Of a DNA stretch of 64,000 nucleotides, positions 46,062 through 56,400 are shown one piece after another. Origin of the DNA: Macrostomum hystrix (lineage: Eukaryota > Platyhelminthes > Macrostomidae); the NCBI GenBank assembly GCA_950097015.1, contig CATNEN010000007.1, positions 8,433,001 to 8,497,000 on the forward strand. The letters run 5' to 3'. Position 1 is the stretch's first letter; the number at the start of each line of letters is the position of its first letter. The position numbers and the translations under genes were made by a program. The notes below the pieces were generated by a model. That model was not told the DNA's origin. It searched no databases and worked only from the letters and a program-made list of their open reading frames with translations.

Positions 46062-47006
46062 ATGCTGCAGCTGCTCTTCCTCATCCTGGCCACCGTCTGC
46101 CGCGGGGCCGTCGGCAACCTGGCCCTGCGCTGTCCCGACCTCGACGCCAAAATCGTCTGCCTGCAGGCCGAGTCCGGCTTCACCTATAACGACGGCTGCA
46201 ACAGCATCACCTGCAGCAGCGGCGATGTGGCCAGCACAACCCTGATGGCCTGCCCGAAGCCGCAGACCCGGGCTGAGCGAGTCAGCTGCGAGAACGCGGC
46301 CCGCGCCGTGTGGAGCCGCCTCGGTCCATTCACCTGCTACAACATTGTGGCCGATTCTGTCTGCGCCAGGCGTGGCGCCGGCTTCGCCTTCAGCGACGGA
46401 TGCAACCGCGTCCGCTGCCTGGCGAACAGCGGCCACTCAAGCACCCGCATGGCCTGCCCCGTGACCGACCCCGCTGGCCCGTACTGCCGCTTTGTGGCAT
46501 CCCTGCTGGAGGTGCAGGCCGAAGAGAAGCCCGTGGAGTCCCGCACCGGTGCGCTCGACGAGGCGGAGTTCGAGTGCACGGAGCTGAGTCACAGCCGCGT
46601 CTGCGCGGAGTTCCTGCCTGGCTTCCAGTACAACGACGGCTGCCGCAACGTCACCTGCGTGTCAGAAGGCCTGGCCCGGCTGGCCGACAGCCGCGGCTGT
46701 CCCGAGCCGGAGCCCAACAACGAGGCCGCGGCCATCTACTGCCGCGAGGCGAAGCGCCGCTTCCAGGAGAAGAAGGACCGCTCGCGCTTCTACACCACCT
46801 GCCTGGACGCCGAGAGTGTCTGCCGCGGCCGGCGCACCGCCGAGCTGTCCTTCTTCGATGGCTGCAACCGCTGCTTCTGCCTGCCGGATCGCACTGCCGC
46901 CTGCACCCGGGCCGCTTGCCCGCCGATGTTCTTCACCCAGGAGGAGTTCGCCACTCACTGCCAGCAGGCGGGCGCCGGAGTGCTGACCCAGCGAAGGCGG
47001 AAGTAG
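46062..47006 (+). CDS. Secreted cysteine-rich protein with four pacifastin-like repeats
   Basis: Intronless, 314 aa, with a signal peptide (MLQLLFLILATVCRGAVG). Repeats 1-3 carry the modified core (FTYNDGCNSITC, FAFSDGCNRVRC, FQYNDGCRNVTC) lacking pacifastin Cys3 and Cys5. Repeat 4 is canonical (FFDGCNRCFC..ACTRAAC). An acid/Glu-rich spacer (VQAEEKPVESR) separates repeats 2 and 3. The tail ends in RRRK. It is a tandem paralogue of 43721-44854 in the same orientation, with its own TATA box at 45988 and poly(A) signal at 47074. One NVT glycosylation site is visible. Function is not known; a secreted protease inhibitor or matrix component is plausible. Confidence 0.87.
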   Translation: MLQLLFLILATVCRGAVGNLALRCPDLDAKIVCLQAESGFTYNDGCNSITCSSGDVASTTLMACPKPQTRAERVSCENAARAVWSRLGPFTCYNIVADSVCARRGAGFAFSDGCNRVRCLANSGHSSTRMACPVTDPAGPYCRFVASLLEVQAEEKPVESRTGALDEAEFECTELSHSRVCAEFLPGFQYNDGCRNVTCVSEGLARLADSRGCPEPEPNNEAAAIYCREAKRRFQEKKDRSRFYTTCLDAESVCRGRRTAELSFFDGCNRCFCLPDRTAACTRAACPPMFFTQEEFATHCQQAGAGVLTQRRRK

Positions 47007-47073
47007 AGGAGGCGGACAGCTGTTGCGCTGCTTCCACAAGAAGTACCGCCTAGACTCCTCTTCTAAACATTTT

Positions 47074-47079
47074 AATAAA
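47074..47079 (+). terminator. Poly(A) signal of the second pacifastin-like gene
   Basis: AATAAA in 'cattttaataaagttaatt', 68 bp after the stop codon. Confidence 0.8.
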
Positions 47080-47960
47080 GTTAATTCCTAACCTGCTTGT
47101 TTACTCTCGTCCTAAATATGCAAAATAAAATTCAGATAAAGCTTCCCACGGACCCGTATAGTACAATACGCGTGAAGGTCAGACTATTATTAAGTCAAGG
47201 CTGGCCAGTTGTGAAATGCCTGCTCCTCAATGATTCGGAGAATTTTGTGTTCAATTTGGCACGCCAATTCCCTCATTTTCATTCCCAGCTCGAGCTCTCC
47301 ATTGACGGCTGATTGAGGGGAATTCTCAGGCTGGTGCGTGAGCGCAGAGGCTGGTACATTGAGCTGCTCACCTTGAGCACCTGCTATTAATTACTCACTG
47401 ATGAAGGCGCAATCAGACACAAGAAATTTGGTCACTCGGGAATTCACTTCTGCTTCTGTTGCGGGATAATTAAAGGAAGGAGTACTGGGAAATTAGAAAT
47501 TGAACAGACGAATGGGGTAGGACAAGACAAGTGGAGTAGCGGTCGTGTAAATATGCCAGATCTATAATTCTATAGGTCGTGACGGTCGTGAGATCATTGG
47601 GGGCATTGACCTGCGCACAGCTTTTTAGTGACGACTCAGCTTTATCAACAAAGTGTACTGTCTACCTCTCCTGACCCCGCTGGCCGGAGGGCTGCCACCA
47701 TTGCTCTCCGGTCCGGTACGCGCTCTCAGCGTGGCTGCGTCCGCTCCTCTGCTCGGTACAACATCAGCGTTGACTGGCTCCTTGCTGACGGCAACCACCC
47801 CATCGGTGTCCGGAATGATTCGCAGTTCGGCCCCCCACCTATTGTCTGGCGACCTCGCGGGGCCCGACTTGCGTGCTAGCCTCCCGGGACTAGGCCTGTT
47901 TCAACACCAACAGCAGCAGCGGCAGCAGATTTAGTTTCAGTAGTAGTACCAGTAGTACCA
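47080..47960. other. Intergenic, with a GC-rich open stretch at 47630-47935
   Basis: The 47630-47935 part is GC-rich and stays open in more than one frame, but I recognise no family; it may be a decayed transposon fragment. The rest shows nothing. Confidence 0.35.
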
Positions 47961-47965
47961 GTAGT

Positions 47966-48315
47966 AGTTGGGGGAGTGGCAGAGCGGTCTTACGCGTTTG
48001 CCTCTCGCACCAAGGCCCCTGAGCTCGATTCGGCGGCGAGGCCACATTCATTTGGGGCGCAGCCACAGACAGAAAGTTTTAGGGCTTGTCGTGCAATTTA
48101 CGCTATTGAGGGCCAACCTTTCAAGGCTCAGTGAAAGTGTACACTGCCTGCCAGAGATGTAGAAACCTATGTGAGCGTATGCCTGTACTGCGTACAGTAT
48201 CTGTGTGCGTGTGTTGTCAGGAGTCAGCGTTGGTGACGCTGAATGTCACCAAATGATGTGCCATTGCTCACAGCCCTCCCGCAATTATTATTATTATTAT
48301 TATTATTACCTATAC
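47966..48315 (+). mobile_element. Full-length tRNA-derived SINE (type copy)
   Basis: About 345 bp. tRNA-like head with A box 'gagtggcagagcggtct' and B box 'gagctcgattc', conserved body ('gaggccacattcatttgggg', 'gggccaacctttcaaggctc'), tail 'caccaaatgatgtgccattg' and 'cacagccctcccgcaatt', ending in an (ATT)n run. Other copies in the window match parts of it. Confidence 0.88.
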
Positions 48316-48558
48316 TAATTATTATTTTAGAAGTGTAAGTAGTGTAGTACACACAGTATCAGTGGAGCATAGAACAGCAGTGACACTGTAGTGGTAGCGG
48401 GCAGCTTCACATTCTTGTGCTAGCCTAAGAAGCTCTGTTCTCCAAGCAGGTAACATCCAATACGAAGCAGGGGGTTGTGGCGTTGGCATGGGGCAGCACA
48501 CGAGCTCGATAATCTCTGCAGATTAGCGACTCGAGCTGTTCCACTAAAAGCAATCAGA

Positions 48559-48705
48559 ATGCCGAAACACGCCCCCTGGGCCTTCTGGGTATTTCAACAG
48601 CGGATGCAGATGGAACTAGGCAAAAAGCAGGAGGCGGAAGATGTACTCAAACGAATCCGGCGCTATCCAGCCCTGTCTATTTGCTGTGTCTATTGGCTTT
48701 TGTGA
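48559..48705 (+). CDS. Small ORF, Maelstrom/HMG-box-like opening (uncertain)
   Basis: 48 codons beginning MPKHAPWAFWVFQQRMQMEL. The opening resembles the start of Maelstrom-type HMG boxes (MPxxx.xAFxxF followed by an amphipathic helix), but the match is short and the box is not completed. It may be a first exon, a truncated retrocopy, or chance. No continuation in a compatible frame is evident before the convergent RLR gene. Confidence 0.2.
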   Translation: MPKHAPWAFWVFQQRMQMELGKKQEAEDVLKRIRRYPALSICCVYWLL

Positions 48706-49093
48706 CTGATCAATAATAATAAATAGCTGTGTGCGGAAGTAATAATAACTGGAGATCATCGACCGAAGCTGCATCTCGTGACAAACTGAAAGACTATTAA
48801 AAAACGCAGCAATTTTCCATCTTTCATCCTTTCTACTCGTAGCAAAAGCCCAAATAAGTGACAGTTGACACTTTTTTATAGATCAAAGATTGAGGCCCGC
48901 GTGTGAGTAGTCAGTGGGCTGACCATAGGCTTGGCATTGATTTCTGTATTGTTACAATGACAAAGACTCATCAAGACGCACAATTAGTGAAGTGTTCTGC
49001 GTCTCATTCTGGATAAGCACGCGTAGCATAAGCACTTGTAGCTAATATAAATAAATAGATCTCAATTACCAATGATATTTATAAAAATAAAGC

Positions 49094-49099
49094 TTTAAT
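49094..49099 (-). terminator. Candidate poly(A) signal of the RLR gene
   Basis: ATTAAA on the minus strand (TTTAAT on plus). It is the first hexamer-like signal past the 15-bp array and implies a 3' UTR of about 1.4 kb containing the array. Confidence 0.35.
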
Positions 49100-49259
49100 G
49101 TGCCGTGCCCGGATCTTAAAAAACTGTGCTTGTCCAGCTTGACTTGAGAAAATAAATATTCAAAACATCACTAGAAAGATCTCTAAACTGGCACTTTCAA
49201 AACGTTGATTAATCGAATTTAAAAAATATTGTCTACTTCAAAATATATGCCTACAGGGA

Positions 49260-50472
49260 TAGCAGGTGGTGCTGCAGCAGGTGGGGCTGCAGCAGGTGGG
49301 GCTACAGGAGGTGGTGCTACAGGAGGTGGTGCTACAGGAGGTGGGGCTGCAGCAGGAGGTGCTGCAGGAGGTGGTGTTGCAGCAGGAGGTGCTGCAGGAG
49401 GTGGTGTTGCAGCAGGTGGGGCTGCAGCAGGAGGTGCTGCAGGAGGTGGTGTTGCAGCAGGTGGGGCTGCAGCAGGTGGGGCTGCAGCAGGTGGGGCTGC
49501 AGCAGGTGGGGCTGCAGCAGGTGGGGCTGCAGGAGGTGGTGCTGCAGCAGATGGGGCTGCAGGAGGTGGTGCTGCAGCAGGTGGGGCTGCAGGAGGTGGT
49601 GCTGCAGCAGGTGGGGCTGCTGCAAGAGGTGGTTCTGCAGCAGGTGGGGCTACAGGAGGTGGGGCTGCTGCAGCAGGTGGTGCTGCAGGAGGTGGTGCTG
49701 CAGGAGGTGCTGCAGGAGGTGCTGCAGCAGGTGGGGCTGCAGCAGGTGGGGCTGCAGGAGGTGGGACTGCAGGAGGTGGTGCTGCAGGAGGTGGTGCTGC
49801 AGGAGGTGGTGCTGCAGGAGGTGGTGCTGCAGGTGGGGCTGCAGCAGGTGGGGCTGCAGCAGGTGGGGCTGCAGCAGGTGGGGCTGCAGGAGGTGGGGCT
49901 GCAGCAGGTGGGGCGGAGGAGGTGGGGCTGCAGGAGGTGGGGCGGAGGAGGTGGGGCTGCAGCAGGTGGGGCGGAGGAGCTGGTGCTGCAGCAGGTGGGG
50001 CGGAGGAGGTGGTGCTGCAGCAGGTGGGGCTGTTGGAGGTGGGGCTGCAGCAGGTGGGGCGGAGGAGGTGGTGCTGCAGGAGGTGGTGCTGCAGGAGGTG
50101 GTGCTGCAGGTGGGGCTGCAGCAGGTGGGGCTGCAGCAGGTGGGGCTGCAGCAGGTGGGGCTGCAGGAGGTGGGGCTGCAGCAGGTGGGGCGGAGGAGGT
50201 GGGGCTGCAGGAGGTGGGGCGGAGGAGGTGGGGCGGAGGAGGTGGGGCTGCAGGAGGTGGGGCTGCAGGAGGTGGGGCGGAGGAGGTGGGGCTGCAGCAG
50301 GTGGGGCGGAGGAGGTGGGGCTGCAGGAGGTGGGGCGGAGGAGGTGGGGCTGCAGCAGGTGGGGCGGAGGAGCTGGTGCTGCAGCAGGTGGGGCGGAGGA
50401 GGTGGTGCTGCAGCAGGTGGGGCTGTTGGAGGTGGGGCTGCAGCAGGTGGGGCGGAGGAGGTGGGGCTGCAG
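49260..50472. repeat. 15-bp GC-rich minisatellite at the RLR stop codon, about 80 copies
   Basis: Units 'ggtggggctgcagca' and 'ggaggtggtgctgca', with 'gcggaggag' variants late. It starts 6 bp beyond the stop codon of the minus-strand RLR gene, so it would be the start of its 3' UTR. All plus-strand frames read through as Gly/Ala- or Gln/Val/Leu-rich repeats, which I take as artefacts. Confidence 0.95.
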
Positions 50473-50477
50473 TGGAG

Positions 50478-53400
50478 CTAATGAGCAGATTTGGAAAGCA
50501 GGCTCATGTAAATCTCATCCGGCAGTCCCTCCGCCTTGGCCATGAGCTCCTGGTTGCTGAGCTCGGCAACGTTAAAGTACTTGGTGGTGTCCGTCCACTT
50601 TTTGATACCGAAGGCGGAGACATCGGTGGCCGAGTTGACGAACTTGAAGGACTCCACCTTCAGCCAGGGAAACACCAGCTCCTTGAACTTGCGAAGGCCT
50701 CCCCAAACCTTGTCGCGGCACTTGGCGCAGACCAGGCGCGCATTCAGCAGGTCGTCCTCGGAGCCGCCCTGCTTTGGCAGCAGACAAGCGCGCTGCTCCG
50801 TCAGGAAGCTGTCGTTTAGCACAACAAAGTGCTTGCCAGCCATGAGGCGCAGGTCCAGGGAGGTGCAGGCGACCGTGTTGCAGCCGGTGCACTGCAGCCT
50901 GTAAGGCGGCCCGACTGGAGCAGCGGCTGCCGCGCGCGGGACAGCGGCGGCGTTTGCCTGGATCTGGCGTATCTGGCGCAGGCAGTCCTGGTCCGACTGG
51001 AGCTTCCGCAGCTGCGGGCATGGGACCGAGGACACAGTGTTACATCACTGACACAGTGTTACACACCACTGACACAGTCATACACATCACTGACACAGTG
51101 ATACACATCACTGACACATTGATACACATCACTGACACAGTGATACACATCACTGACACAATGATACACATCACTGACACAGTGATACACATCACTGACA
51201 CAATGATACACATCACTGACACAGTGATACACATCACTGACACAGTGATACACATCACTGACACAGTGATACACATCACTGACACAGTGATACACATCAC
51301 TGACACAATGATACACATCACTGACACAGTCATACACATCACTGACACAATGATACACATCACTGACACAATGATACACATCACTGACACAGTCATACAC
51401 ATCACTGACACAATGATACACATCACTGACACAATGATACACATCACTGACACAGTGATACACATCACTGACACAGTGATACACATCACTGACACAATGA
51501 TACACATCACTGTGTCAGTGATAAACATCACTGACAAGTCGCAGCTGTACTGGCCAGCTCACCTTGGCCGTGAAATCTGGCTGGCTCATCTCGCTAATCT
51601 GGAGCACAGCGGCCCTCATGAGCTCATCACGCATTTGGTTGGTCTTCTCCTTGCGCGACAGCCAGCCCAACACTTCTGGGACGATCACGTGATAAGTGCT
51701 GCCCTCCGCGCGGCCGCGACCTTTGGACTGCACCATGGCGATCTCGTTGGTGACGTGGCAGAACCGAACCACTGTGTTGCACTTTTGCACGTCCAAGCCC
51801 TCCTCGCTGACGCTGGTGCTGATGAGGATCTGAAGTTTGAGAGGCACTGACTGACTGACTGACTGACTGACTGACTGACTGACTGGCTGGCTGGCTGACT
51901 GACTGACTGACTGACTGACTGACTGACTGACTGACTGACTGGCTGGCTGACTGGCTGGCTGGCTGGCTGGCTGACTGACTGACTGACTGACTGACTGACT
52001 GACTGGCTGACTGACTGACTGACTGACTGACTGACTGACTGACTGACTGGCTGACTGGCTGGCTGGCTGGCTGGCTGACTGACTGACTGACTGACTGACT
52101 GACTGGCTGGCTGACTGACTGACTGGCTGACTGACTGACTGACTGACTGACTGGCTGGCTGACTGACTGACTGACTGACTGGCTGGCTGACTGACTGACT
52201 GACTGACCTTGGCCACGCCACGCCGGAAGTCCACCAGAGTGTCGGTTTGCGCATTCTGCGTGATGCCACCGACAGCGCCGCGGGCGTTGGCGCCGGTCAT
52301 GATTGCAGCGCGAACGCCGCCATCGCTCAGCTCGTGCTGGGTGTAATCCAGGAAGTCCTTCACAGCGCGGGTGAAGCAGCGCTGCTGCACGAACACGATC
52401 ACCCGGGAGTCTTTGTTCTGGCGGAACTGGTCACGAAGAATCTTAGCCAGGATTTCCAGAGCCGGACTCGAACCAGCGGCCGCCGGGTGCCTTCGGCAGA
52501 AATCTTCCATGAGCGGCAATGAGCTGCGCAGGTCGCTACGCAATTGTCTGTCGAGCTGGCAGGTCGGCTCGCCGCGATCCGGGTCCAGCTCGTCCTGCAG
52601 GTAGCGGACGGCATCCACGGACCTTGGAGATGGGAATAATTTAAGTCCATCATGGGATCTATTTTGGGAATAATTCAAGTTCATCATGGGATCTATTTTG
52701 GGAATAATTCAAGTTCATCATGGGATCTAGATGGGAATGATTCAGAATGATCATGGGATCTAGATGGTAATAATTCAGGATGATCATGGGATCTAGATGG
52801 GAATAATTCAGGTTCATCATGGGATCTAGATGGGAATAATTCAGGATGATCATGGGATCTAGATGGGAATAATTCAGGTTCATCATGGGATCTAGATGGG
52901 AATAATTCAGGATGATCATGGGATCTAGATGGGAATAATTCAGGATGATCATGGGATCTAGATGGGAATAATTTAAGTTCATCATGGGATCTATTTTGGG
53001 AATAATTCAAGTTCATCATGGGATCTAGATGGGAATAATTCAGGTTCATCATGGGATCTAGATGGGAATAATTCAGGTTCATCATGGGATCTAGATGGGA
53101 ATAATTCAGGTTCATCATGGGATCTAGATGGGAATAATTCAGGATGATCATGGGATCTAGATGGGAATAATTCAGGATGATCATGGGATCTAGATGGGAA
53201 TAATTCAAGTTCATCATGGGATCTAGATGGGAATAATTCAGGTTCATCGTGTGATCTAGATGGGAATGATTCAGGTTCATCATGGGATCTAGATGGGAAT
53301 GATTCAGGTTCATCATGGGATCTAGATGGGAATAATTTAGGTTCATCATGGGATCTAGATGGGAATTATTCAGGATGATCATGGGATCTAGATGGGAATA

Positions 53401-56400
53401 ATTCAGGATGATCATGGGATCTAGATGGGAATAATTCAGGATGATCATGGGATCTAGATGGGAATAATTCAGGTTCATCATGGGATCTAGATGGGAATAA
53501 TTCAGGTTCATCGTGTGATCTAGATGGGAGTATTGCAGAATGATCATGGTACCTCAATGATGGGATTTCATGCCCTTCAGTCTTCAGAGCATCCAGATGA
53601 GGATTATTACCTAAATAGGCTGCAGATGAGGTGGGCAAAGTTGTACCGCAGCAGGTGCTTCCAGGCGGCGTGTAGCACGCAGGACGGGAGATCCCTTGAC
53701 TCCTGCTTCACCAGCTTGTGCAGTGTGCCGCAGTAGTTGGTGTAGATGAAGCTGCCCCTTGCCGAAGGCGGCCTGGGGACGTCGGACTCGGACAGTCCGG
53801 CTTCTTTGAGCAGCGCCTGGGCGAGCAGGTCCTCGGCCCGCTGCATGAGGTCGTCAATTTGGCCCAGGACTGAGTCTTCGTACGGCTTGGCTGGCGCCCA
53901 GTGCATCAGGTCGGTGGGGTCGGAGACGCTGGAGTGCAGACTGGCCAGGTTGTCCTGCACAGTGCAGAGGTCATGGCAGTCCAGGTTGGCGCAGATTTTC
54001 AGCACATGTTCCACGGCCTCCTCCCTCTTTCTGGCCTGGCCGGTGCCCGGGCTGGCCGTGAGGCCCACAATCTGGGGCAGCCGAGCCTGCGGGTGCGCGT
54101 CTCGGAACTGCGCAGCGGGGGAAGCGAGAGAATTGGCTGCACCATTGGCGCTTGGACACAGCGGCAAGTGAAAGAATAGTTGAAAAGCAAGCAGACAGAG
54201 GGGAGATTGGTCAGAGACAGAGGGGAGATTGGTCAAGAACAGAGAGAAGAAAGGTCAAAGACAGAGGGGAGATTCGTCAAGGACAGAGGGAAGAAAGACC
54301 AGAGACGGAGGGGAGAAAAGTCAGAGACAGAGGGGAGAAAGGTCAGAGACAGAGGGGAGAAAGGTCAAAGACAGAGGGGAGAAAGGTCAGAGACAGAGGG
54401 GAGAAAGGTCAGAGACAGAGGGGAGAAAAGTCAGAGACAGAGGGGATAAAGGTCAGAGACAGAGGGGAGAAAGGTCAGAGACAGAGGGGAGAAAGGTCAG
54501 AGACAGAGGGGAGAAAGGTCAGAGACAGAGGAAAGAAAGATAAGAGGCAGAGGGGAGAAAGGTGAGAGAAAGAGGCGAGAAAGGTCAGAGACAGAGGAGA
54601 GAAAGGTCAGAGACAGAGGGGAGAAAGGTCAGAGACAGAGGGGAGAAAGGTCAGAGACAGAGGGGAGAAAGGTCAGAGACAGAGGAAAGAAAGATAAGAG
54701 GCAGAGGGGAGAAAGGTGAGAGAAAGAGGGGAGAAAGGTCAGAGACAGAGGGGAGAAAGGTCAGAGACAGAGGGGAGAAAGGTCAGAGACAGAGGAAAGA
54801 AAGATAAGAGGCAGAGGGGAGAAAGGTGAGAGAAAGAGGGGAGAAAGGTCAGAGACAGAGGGGATAAAGGTCAGAGACAGAGGGGAGAAAGGTCAGAGAC
54901 AGAGGAAAGAAAGGTCAGAGACAGAGGGGGAGAAAGGTGAGAGACAGAGGGGAGAAAGGTCAGAGAGACAGAGGGGAGAAAGATAAGAGGCAGAGGGGAG
55001 AAAGGTCAGAGACAGAGGGGAGAAAGGTCAGAGACAGAGGGGAGACAGGGGAGAGATAGGTGAGAAAGGTGAGATATGCAGTGAGATGCAGCCGCACCTT
55101 AAAGTACAAGTCCATGATCTTCTTGCTGGGGTGCTCCTTGTCGCAGTGGTGGCACTCGTCGAAGATGATTAGACGAAACTTGCTCACGTCGCCCATCAGA
55201 CCGTCCACACCGTCGTCCAGAAGATTATTGAGCAGGATCTGGGTGCTGAGCACGAGCACAGAGTTCTCAATCATTGAGTAGGACACCGGAAACGGCTCCA
55301 CGGAGCCGCCGCGAAGGCAGATGATGCGGTTGCGGTGCGGCTCAGGCAGGCCGGCCTTGAAGGCCGCGTACTGCTGGTCAACCAGCTGCGTGCGGTCAGC
55401 CAGGAAGGCGATCTGCAGCGATAGCGAGCGTATCACACTACTGATTCTAACTAAATAGTCTATGAAGCATACAATTACTACAAAACATGAAAACACTAAA
55501 TTCGCAGGCGATAAAGAAACTATTCGCATAGGGCTTTGGGCGCCTAAATTTATATACAAAATCCAATAGAACCATAACCAGCGAGGAGGCAATTCTGCCT
55601 ATTCCGCTGACTTCTGAGAACACACGCACACAGATACTGTACGCAGGCACACTCACTCAGAGTTTCTCATCGTCAGAAAGTTTTACACTCTCACTGTGCC
55701 TTGGAGGTTGACCCTCAGGTGCGTAAATTGCACAAAAAACGCCCCCAAGCCTTCTCTCCGCGGCTGCGCCTCAAATTAAATGTGGCCTCGCCACGGAATC
55801 GAGATCAGGGACCTTGGTGCGGAAAGCAATCTTGTTATACCGCTCTGCCAATCATCCCCTTTGGGCACCTAAGAGTTCAAATCTTAGTCCAGTAGACAAA
55901 AACTTGGAATCTTGCAGGTTAAGCTATGAACATGAAATTATATACTCGTACAATGAGAACAAGGAAAACAGTATCGTGCTACTGATAGCTATTCAATAGT
56001 CTAGAACGGACACGAGTGATTTTTACATTCTTTCTAATTTCTAATTGAAAGCGAAGCGAAGCTGGCCAGACCTTGGCAGTTTCCGGCTCCTCCTCCAATC
56101 GGCGGGCTGCGATGGCGATGCCAACCAGCGTCTTGCCTGAGCCGGTGGGCGCCACCACCATGCAGTTGCGGCCTGCCAGGCCCGACCTCGCCAGCTCCAG
56201 CTGGTAGGCCCGCATCTGCAGCTCGCTGCTGCACCCAATCTCCTCAGCTTCGGCCTCCTCCGCTGAGGCGGCAGCTTCGGGCAGCCGGAGCTGCGACAGC
56301 AGGCCGTCTCCACCGCCTGTTGCAGACGCAGCAGCGACTTTTTCATTGCTTACATCACCGACCGAAAATAGCGGCGCAGCGGCAGCCGCGGCCGCCTCCG

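Noticed and set aside
49229-50819. 438- and 517-codon Gly/Ala- and Gln/Val-rich frames
   Set aside because: They are the 15-bp array in different frames; one runs antisense through the RLR last exon. No signal, start context or homology.
51515-52687. 390-codon minus frame with a long Ser-Gln-Val stretch
   Set aside because: Two real RLR exons are linked in frame only because the TGAC intron has no stop; RIG-I family alignment and GT-AG sites remove the stretch.
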